Part shown: positions 29,707 to 34,688 of the stretch, piece by piece
How positions within the stretch are numbered: the first letter of the stretch is position 1
Layout of the letters: each line of letters starts with the position of its first letter
Assembly: GCF_016863095.1 (NCBI RefSeq)
Contig: NZ_BOOF01000074.1
Location: 1-34,688, forward strand
Origin: Microbispora siamensis
Lineage (GTDB): Bacteria; Actinomycetota; Actinomycetes; Streptosporangiales; Streptosporangiaceae
Length of the DNA: 34,688 bases
Direction of reading: 5' to 3'
Notes under the pieces: model-generated
What the model was told of the DNA's origin: nothing
The model's database searches: none
The model's input: only the letters and a program-made list of their open reading frames with translations
Made by a program: the position numbers and the translations under genes

Positions 29707-30564
29707 ATGTCGCGTGAGCGTCCCGCGCCGCCCGAGGCGCTGCCGGCGGAGGTGTTCGACAGCCACTGCCACCTGGACATCATGGTCGGCAACCGGCAGG
29801 CGTCCTCGGGCGATCCGGTCGCGCTGGCGGCCCAGGCGGCCGGGGCGAGCGTCGAGTCGATCCTCGCCGAGGCGAAATCGGTCGGCGTGACGCGCCTGGT
29901 GACGGTCGGATACGACCTGCCGTCCTCGCGGTGGAACGCCGAGGTGGCCGGCGAGCACCGGGACGTCTACGCGGCCGTGGCCATCCACCCGAACGAGGCG
30001 CACGCCTCCACGCCCGAGGTCCTCGCCGAGATCGAGGACCTCGCGCGGCGGCCGCACGTGCGGGCGGTGGGGGAGACCGGACTCGACTACTTCCGCGACT
30101 GGGCGTCGAAGGACGACCAGCACGCCAGCTTCCGGGCGCACATCGAGATCGCCAAGCGGACCGGCAAGGCCCTGGTCATCCACGACCGCGACGCGCACGA
30201 CGACGTGCTCGCCGTGCTCGCCGACCAGGGCGCCCCCGACGTGGTGGTCTTCCACAGCTTCTCGGGCGACGCCGAGATGGCCAAGCGGTGTGTGGACGCC
30301 GGTTACTTCATGTCGTTCTCCGGCCCGGTGACGTACAAGAACGCCGGGTATCTGCGCGAGGCGGCGGCGGTGGCGCCGCCCGAGCTGATGCTGGTCGAGA
30401 CCGACGCGCCCTACCTGCCGCCGACGCCGCACCGGGGCAAGCCCAACGCGCCCTACCTGATCCCGCTCACGCTCCGCTGCCTCGCGGAGGTCAAGGGCAT
30501 GGACGTCACCGACCTCGCCGCCCGGATCTCGGCCAACGGCGAGACCGTCTTCGGCGCCTGGTAG
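29707..30564 (+). CDS. tatD: TatD-family metal-dependent hydrolase
   Basis: A 285-residue TIM-barrel hydrolase of the TatD family; members have been reported to act as 3'-5' DNA exonucleases or D-aminoacyl hydrolases. Metal-site motifs: FDSHCHLD near residues 18-25, IHPNEAH, VGETGLDYFRD, IHDRDAHDDVL, FHSFSGD and VETDAPYLPPTPHRG. The start ATG is 2 bp after the metG stop, so translation is probably coupled. 19 bp separate it from ksgA. Confidence 0.94.
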   Translation: MSRERPAPPEALPAEVFDSHCHLDIMVGNRQASSGDPVALAAQAAGASVESILAEAKSVGVTRLVTVGYDLPSSRWNAEVAGEHRDVYAAVAIHPNEAHASTPEVLAEIEDLARRPHVRAVGETGLDYFRDWASKDDQHASFRAHIEIAKRTGKALVIHDRDAHDDVLAVLADQGAPDVVVFHSFSGDAEMAKRCVDAGYFMSFSGPVTYKNAGYLREAAAVAPPELMLVETDAPYLPPTPHRGKPNAPYLIPLTLRCLAEVKGMDVTDLAARISANGETVFGAW

Positions 30565-30583
30565 AGCGGGAGACACTGGAGGC

Positions 30584-31438
30584 ATGAGTCTGCTCGGGCC
30601 GGTCGAAGTGCGTGCGCTCGCGGAGAAGCTGAACATCCGGCCGACGAAGAAGCTGGGGCAGAACTTCGTGATCGACGGCGGCACCGTCCGCCGGATCGTC
30701 CGGCTCGCCGAGGTCGCACCGCACGACGTGGCGATCGAGGTCGGGCCGGGGCTCGGCTCGCTCACCCTCGCCCTGCTCCCGGAGGTCGCCGAGGTCGTCG
30801 CCGTGGAGATCGACCCGGTGCTGGCGGAGCAGTTGCCGCTGACGGTCGCCGAGCGGGCTCCCGAGGTGGCCGGCCGGCTGACCGTGGTGCGCGCCGACGC
30901 GCTCAAGGTCGGGCCCGCCGAGCTCGGGACCGAGCCGACCGCGCTGGTGGCCAACCTGCCGTACAACGTGTCCGTGCCGGTCGTGCTGCACCTGCTGGAG
31001 GTGCTGCCGTCGCTGCGGCGCGGGCTGGTGATGGTGCAGTCGGAGGTCGCCGACCGGCTCGCCGCGGCGCCGGGCTCGCGCATCTACGGCGTTCCCTCGG
31101 TGAAGGCCGCCTGGTATGCCGACGTGCGCCGGGTCGGTCCGGTCGGGCGCAACGTCTTCTGGCCCGCGCCGAACGTCGACTCCGGCCTGGTCTCGCTCGT
31201 ACGGCGGGAGCCGCCGGCGACGACGGCGACCCGCGAGGAGGTGTTCGCCGCCGTCGACGCGGCCTTCGCCCAGCGCCGCAAGACGCTGCGCGCCGCGCTC
31301 GCCTCCTGGGCCGGCACACCGGCCGCCGCCGAGAAGGCCCTGCTCGGTGCCGGGATCGACCCCTCGGCGCGGGGGGAGCAGCTGAGGATCGAGGACTTCG
31401 CCCGCATCGCCGAACAGCGGGCCGCGGCGGCGCGCTAG
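30584..31438 (+). CDS. rsmA: 16S rRNA (adenine(1518)-N6/adenine(1519)-N6)-dimethyltransferase
   Basis: A 284-residue KsgA/RsmA that dimethylates two adenosines near the 3' end of 16S rRNA. Motifs: KKLGQNFVIDGGTVRRIV, SAM loop IEVGPGLGSLTLALL, acidic VVAVEIDP, catalytic NLPYNVSVPVVLHLL, and VPSVKAAWYADV with FWPAPNVDSGLVSL. The C-terminal domain has FAQRRKTLRAALASWAG. GGAGG lies 1 base before the ATG, and GACACT ends 6 nt before it, so either leadered or leaderless initiation is possible. Its stop overlaps the stop of the convergent gene by 4 bp. Confidence 0.96.
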   Translation: MSLLGPVEVRALAEKLNIRPTKKLGQNFVIDGGTVRRIVRLAEVAPHDVAIEVGPGLGSLTLALLPEVAEVVAVEIDPVLAEQLPLTVAERAPEVAGRLTVVRADALKVGPAELGTEPTALVANLPYNVSVPVVLHLLEVLPSLRRGLVMVQSEVADRLAAAPGSRIYGVPSVKAAWYADVRRVGPVGRNVFWPAPNVDSGLVSLVRREPPATTATREEVFAAVDAAFAQRRKTLRAALASWAGTPAAAEKALLGAGIDPSARGEQLRIEDFARIAEQRAAAAR

Positions 31439-32028
31439 ACCGGCCGGCGGCCGAGGTAGGCCAGCAGCACGGCCACTTCGTCGGCGTCGTCGCCGGCTTC
31501 CAAGGCCGGAGCGTACGCGCCGTAGGCCCGCAGCGGTTCGACGATCCGGGTGGCGACCTCCATCAGCGGCCGGGCCATCTCCGGGGTGAGCGGCGAGGGC
31601 CGCCCCGTGGCCACGGCGATGTCCCAGGCGTGCACTCCCGCGTCGAGCGCGCACGCACCGGCCGCGAGCCACGCGGGCATGGGGCCCTGGGGGAGCGGCA
31701 CCGGCACCTGCTCGGCGTCGTCGTCGACGGTCGCCCAGGCGGCGGCCGAGGCGTCCAGCGCCGCGGCCAGGTGCGCCCCGGGGTCGCCCTCGATGCGGCC
31801 GGAGGGCGAGAACGGGTCCTCAGAGGGCCACGGCCCACCGGTGATCGCGGCGGCGTAGGCGATCTGGTCCCCGGCCGCGTGCTGCAGCACCTGGGTGACC
31901 GACCACTTCTCGCACGGAGTCGCGGCGTCCCACGCCTGGCTGCCGCCGACGCCCGCGACGGCGTCGCGCAACGCGTCGTGCGCCTGGGTCAGCAGGGTCC
32001 GCCAGCTCGCCGTCGTGGTCTCGCGCAT
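31435..32028 (-). CDS. TIGR03086-type DinB-like metal-binding protein
   Basis: A 197-residue protein of the mycothiol-dependent maleylpyruvate isomerase N-terminal/DinB fold. Typical stretches: DAATPCEKWSVTQVLQHAAG with the first metal-ligand His, and GACALDAGVHAWDIAVATGR with the later His pair. The family includes mycothiol-using transferases or isomerases, but most members are uncharacterised. The ATG follows AGGAGAGGAAG. Its stop codon overlaps the ksgA stop in the palindrome CTAG. It is divergent from a TetR regulator that shares operators with it. Confidence 0.85.
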   Translation of the reverse strand: MRETTTASWRTLLTQAHDALRDAVAGVGGSQAWDAATPCEKWSVTQVLQHAAGDQIAYAAAITGGPWPSEDPFSPSGRIEGDPGAHLAAALDASAAAWATVDDDAEQVPVPLPQGPMPAWLAAGACALDAGVHAWDIAVATGRPSPLTPEMARPLMEVATRIVEPLRAYGAYAPALEAGDDADEVAVLLAYLGRRPV

Positions 32029-32048
32029 GGTGCTTCCTCTCCTTCTAA

Positions 32049-32106
32049 GGAACAGAATGTTCCGTTCCGATAGACATCACTCTAGCAGAACGGAATGTTC
32101 TGTTCC
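32049..32106. promoter_or_regulatory. Two mirrored operators in a divergent promoter
   Basis: Site 1 (32049-32068) and site 2 (32087-32106) are 20-bp sequences; site 2 matches the reverse complement of site 1 at 17 of 20 positions. Site 1 holds GGAACA-GAA-TGTTCC. Each lies nearer one of the divergent genes, so one regulator could control both. Confidence 0.7.
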
Positions 32107-32111
32107 ACTGC

Positions 32112-32117
32112 TACTGT
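32112..32117 (+). promoter_or_regulatory. -10 hexamer of TetR gene, leaderless type
   Basis: TACTGT ends 6 nt before the regulator ATG. Confidence 0.5.
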
Positions 32118-32123
32118 GAGCGC

Positions 32124-32780
32124 ATGCCGAAGCAGATGGACGACCACGGTTCCACCGGCCTCGCCGGGCGGCGGGGCCAGGCCGCACGCAACGACGCCGC
32201 CATCCTCGACGCCGCCAGGGAGGTCTTCCTCGCCGATCCCAAGGCGCCGGTCGCGGCCGTCGCGGAACGGGCCGGGGTCGGGATGAGCGCGCTCTACCGG
32301 AGATATCCCGGCAAGGAGGACCTGCTGCGCAGGCTGTGCCACGACGGGCTGCGCCGCTGGATCGAGGAGGCGGAGGCCGTCGAGGCCGAGCCGGACGCCT
32401 GGAAGGCGCTCGTCGTCTTCCTCGAACGGATCGTCGACGCCGACGTGCACTCGCTCACGGTCCACCTCGCCGGCACCTTCACGCCGACCGAGGAAATGGG
32501 GAGTGACGCGCGGCGGGCCGCCGGGCTGATGGACCGGCTGGTGGAGCGGGCCCACGCGGCCGGACGGTTGCGCCGCGACGTGGTCGCCGACGACATGGGC
32601 CTGGTGCTGGAGAGCTGCGCGGCCATCCGCGTTCCCGATCCGGAGCGTACGCAGGAACTGCGGCGGCGTTGCCTGGCGATGCTGCTCGCGGGCCTCGCCG
32701 GAGACGGCGCCGGTCCGCTGCCCGGACCGGCGCCCGCGCCGGGCGAGCTGAACTGGCGGTGGCGGCGCCGGTCGGGTTAG
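32124..32780 (+). CDS. TetR-family transcriptional regulator
   Basis: A 218-residue regulator. The DNA-binding domain (about 20-68) reads RNDAAILDAAREVFLADPKA, VAAVAERAGVGMSALYRRYP and GKEDLLRRLC. The C-terminal ligand domain is of the SbtR-like type by its general look (ERIVDADVHSLTVHLAGTF), and a Pro/Gly tail follows. It is divergent from the TIGR03086 gene with two mirrored 20-bp operators between them, so it probably represses both that gene and itself. The effector is unknown. Confidence 0.9.
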   Translation: MPKQMDDHGSTGLAGRRGQAARNDAAILDAAREVFLADPKAPVAAVAERAGVGMSALYRRYPGKEDLLRRLCHDGLRRWIEEAEAVEAEPDAWKALVVFLERIVDADVHSLTVHLAGTFTPTEEMGSDARRAAGLMDRLVERAHAAGRLRRDVVADDMGLVLESCAAIRVPDPERTQELRRRCLAMLLAGLAGDGAGPLPGPAPAPGELNWRWRRRSG

Positions 32781-32888
32781 ACACACCTGACCTAATTGGA
32801 TCATTACGGACATGCATCGGCTCTTGCAGCCGATCTGGGAGCACGACGACGATCTCCGGTACTTGTGGCACTTTTCTCCGGAGGACTC

Positions 32889-33932
32889 ATGCCCCCCACG
32901 CGTTCCGCCGTTCTGGCCGCCGGTCTGGCCGGCGCTCTCGCCGCCGCGGTCGCAGGCGTCGCCGCCACGCCCGCGACCGCGCAGGCCGGTGCCTACGCCG
33001 CGACGGCGACGGCGACCGTGTTCGCCCCCAACCCCGTGCAGCAGCTCGGCCTGCAGGATCTCGCCGACGCCAAGGACGCCGACCGGCCCGAGTTCGGGCC
33101 CGCGTACACGAAGGTCACGCTGACCGACCTCGACGGCTCCGGCACGCTCACCGGCCGGTACGTCCGGGTGAAGAGCTCGACCGGCGCCGCCGCCAAGGCC
33201 GTGGGCGGCGCCTTCCCGGCCTACCACCGTGACGTGGACCAGTTCGAGCAGGTCATGGGCTATCACTGGGTGACCACCGCCCAGCACTACATCCAGTCGC
33301 TCGGCTTCGGCAGCACGCTGCGGCCGGTGAACCAGCGGCAGATCGAGTTGCGCATCAACCAGTACGGCGGCGACAACTCCTTCTTCCGGGATGACAAGGC
33401 CAACATCTCTCTCGGCAAGGGCGGCGTCGACGACGGCGAGGACGCCGAGGTGATCGTCCACGAGTACGGCCACAGCGTCCAGGACGGACAGGTGCCCGGG
33501 TTCGGCACCACCCTGGAGTCCGGCGCGATCGGCGAGGCCTTCGGCGACTACCTGGCCGTGGCCGTGAGCAGCTGGGCGACCGGGGTTCCGGCCAGGACCG
33601 ACGAGGCGTGCGTCGCCGACTGGGACTCGGTGAGCTACACGTCCGCTCCGCACTGCCTGCGCCGCCTGGACGGGACCAAGCACTACCCCGAGGACGTCAG
33701 GGGCGAGGTCCACGCCGACGGCGAGATCTGGTCCCGCGCCCTGTGGGACATCCGCCGTGCGCTCGGCGACCGCAAGGCGAGCACGCTGATCATCGAGGCG
33801 CAGTTCGACTTCGCTCCCGACACCACGTTCAAGGCGGCGGCCGAGGCGACCGTCGCCGCGGCCCGGCGTCTGTACGGCACAAGCGCGGCGAGCGCCGCCA
33901 CCAAGGCGTTCGCCGACCGCGGCATCCTCTGA
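32889..33932 (+). CDS. Secreted zinc metallopeptidase (M4/M36-like)
   Basis: A 347-residue secreted protease. Residues 1-31 form a signal peptide (AVLAAGLAGALAAAVAGVAA, then ATPATAQA). The catalytic zinc motif is H191-E-Y-G-H195 in VIVHEYGHSVQDG, and the third ligand is probably E216 in IGEAFGDYLAVA, as in thermolysin and fungalysin families. Histidines in LDGTKHYPEDVRGEVHADGE and WDIRRALGD continue the C-terminal subdomain. It lacks the long FTP/PepSY propeptide of typical M4/M36 enzymes, having only about 100 residues before the domain. Start ATG behind GGAGG. Extracellular nutrient protease is the likely role. A strong terminator follows. Confidence 0.88.
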   Translation: MPPTRSAVLAAGLAGALAAAVAGVAATPATAQAGAYAATATATVFAPNPVQQLGLQDLADAKDADRPEFGPAYTKVTLTDLDGSGTLTGRYVRVKSSTGAAAKAVGGAFPAYHRDVDQFEQVMGYHWVTTAQHYIQSLGFGSTLRPVNQRQIELRINQYGGDNSFFRDDKANISLGKGGVDDGEDAEVIVHEYGHSVQDGQVPGFGTTLESGAIGEAFGDYLAVAVSSWATGVPARTDEACVADWDSVSYTSAPHCLRRLDGTKHYPEDVRGEVHADGEIWSRALWDIRRALGDRKASTLIIEAQFDFAPDTTFKAAAEATVAAARRLYGTSAASAATKAFADRGIL

Positions 33933-33966
33933 GCGCCGTGCCCCGCCCGGCCACTTCGGGCGGGGG

Positions 33967-34000
33967 CGCACCCCCGGGCACGCTCTCGCCCGGGGGTGCG
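33967..34000 (+). terminator. Terminator of the metallopeptidase gene
   Basis: CGCACCCCCGGGC-N8-GCCCGGGGGTGCG, a perfect 13-bp stem, 34 bp after the stop. GC-rich without a T-run. Confidence 0.8.
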
Positions 34001-34059
34001 GGGCGCTCTGACGGAGCAACTTTGACGTGATCAACAGCCGTCCCGTTCCATCGGATTAG

Positions 34060-34075
34060 TGTGATTTAGGTCACA
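34060..34075. promoter_or_regulatory. CRP/FNR-type palindrome
   Basis: TGTGA-TTTAGG-TCACA matches the classical CRP site TGTGA-N6-TCACA exactly, and also fits the actinobacterial GTG-N6-CAC core. It lies about 250 bp upstream of the secreted-protein start. Confidence 0.6.
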
Positions 34076-34322
34076 TTGAGGCTCTGAATGGATCAGTGAC
34101 GCTCGGTGACGTATCTGCGACGGCGGCATCTGTGATCAGCGAAAACGTGACGGTGCTCAGAGGGATTCGGGCGGCGGCGAAGGTCGCGATCTTGACCGGC
34201 TGATCAGACTGAAACGACTTAAGGCGGTCACAAGACGCAAATCCTTAGATAGCTTCTTACTCGTCCTTTACTGACGGATGGGGCGCAAGTGGCGCCCGAC
34301 GATCAGACCAGGGAGTAGTAAG

Positions 34323-34688
34323 TTGAAGCGCACCCTCACCCTCGGCGGCATCGCGGTCGGCATGCTGGCCGCCGCCGCTGTCGCCACCCCCGCCGCGCAG
34401 GCCGCCTCCGACGTCGCCCCGCCGGTGAACCTGGCCAACACGAACTTCGCCGCCAAGCAGGTGGCGGCGTTCTGGTACGGCCAGAACAAGGCCAACCTCG
34501 TCAACGCCACGCCGTACAACGTCGAGACCACGCTGCCCACCAAGCACGTCTCGACCGGTGGCGCCTCCGCGGACAGCAAGGCCGGCGTCGTCGGCTCCAG
34601 CGGTGACAAGAAGGCCACCAGCGGCACGTCGAAGAACGTCAACCTGCCGAAGACCACCGGCAAGGTGTTCTTCATCGGCGCCGACAAG
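34323..34688 (+). CDS. Secreted protein, N-terminal part (possible trypsin-like serine protease)
   Basis: The first 122 codons of a gene cut off by the window end. Residues 1-28 form a Sec signal peptide (KRTLTLGGIAVGMLAAAAVA, cleavage near AAQAA). The next 85 residues are Ala/Asn/Thr/Lys-rich and resemble the propeptide of actinomycete secreted proteases. The last visible residues, TTGKVFFIGADK, resemble the strand that opens the catalytic domain of some secreted trypsin-fold (S1) proteins of this order. That is inference, since the His/Asp/Ser residues lie beyond the window. TTG start with AGGGAG at 34309-34314. Confidence 0.7.
   Translation, partial: MKRTLTLGGIAVGMLAAAAVATPAAQAASDVAPPVNLANTNFAAKQVAAFWYGQNKANLVNATPYNVETTLPTKHVSTGGASADSKAGVVGSSGDKKATSGTSKNVNLPKTTGKVFFIGADK

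Larger units (their letters stand above)
33933..34322. other. Long intergenic region upstream of secreted protein gene
   Basis: 390 bp without a gene, holding a terminator and a CRP-type palindrome, listed separately. Several TGATCA/GATCAG sequences recur (34028, 34132, 34201). TTGACC at 34192 could be a -35, with only a weak -10 behind it. Confidence 0.5.

Noticed and set aside
33933..34322. ydaO/yuaA-type c-di-AMP riboswitch upstream of a secreted protein gene
   Set aside because: Secreted cell-wall genes of actinomycetes often carry one, but the conserved core sequences were not found here or upstream of the VanY-type gene.

Overview
The window is high-GC DNA from a filamentous actinomycete. 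The evidence is the galU-glp(moeA)-moaC-mog-rimJ-glpR block, the fmdB-mtnP-SAF block, the divergent pmt/rsmI pair and metG-tatD-ksgA, together with frequent GTG/TTG starts. Gene order and protein style fit the Streptosporangiales (Streptosporangium/Nonomuraea/Microbispora group); that placement is inference.

Layout. 1-3750: tRNA-Arg(CCU), a membrane-anchored hypothetical protein, a secreted VanY-type D,D-carboxypeptidase, a short MarR-like gene remnant, a SAF-domain protein and MTA phosphorylase. 3800-6420 (minus strand): an FmdB zinc-ribbon protein, a CPA1-type cation/proton antiporter and 5-formyltetrahydrofolate cyclo-ligase. 6440-11256 (plus strand): galU, the gephyrin-like molybdotransferase gene glp, moaC, mog, a RimJ-type acetyltransferase and the Glp receptor gene glpR.

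11307-14840 is the accessory island. A tRNA-Ala(CGC) gene has its 3' half, terminator and following DNA repeated about 2 kb downstream (137 bp exact, 158 bp with two mismatches). Inside or beside the repeats are the C-terminal piece of a tyrosine integrase, a second trace of an integrase end, an intact SMI1/KNR4 (SUKH) immunity-type gene, a truncated second SUKH copy, and a Clp-N/HTH gene behind three operator-like palindromes at a 30-bp period. This looks like a decayed, possibly twice-used integration site. An orphan sensor kinase lies just beyond it.

16300-20800: a TetR regulator with a 10+2+10 palindromic operator inside its own promoter, a VOC protein overlapping it, and then a 43-residue peptide gene with a double-glycine leader and a Trp/Tyr-rich core made by a 15-bp duplication. 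The peptide gene ends at a strong bidirectional terminator. Its promoter region repeats an 8-mer of the TetR operator. This TetR-VOC-peptide set is the best candidate here for an undescribed system. Facing it are a membrane-anchored methyltransferase, an amidohydrolase, a WYL regulator and a second VOC protein.

20790-32780: an unassigned 468-residue protein, protein O-mannosyltransferase, rsmI, a multi-pass glycosyltransferase with a minisatellite-encoded tail, a GT2 glycosyltransferase, metG, tatD, ksgA, a DinB/TIGR03086 protein and a divergent TetR sharing mirrored operators with it. 32889-34688: a secreted zinc metallopeptidase and the start of a second secreted protein, possibly a trypsin-like protease, with a CRP-type palindrome far upstream. 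Many genes have a TAnnnT hexamer ending exactly 6 nt before the start codon, suggesting leaderless transcription is common in this genome.
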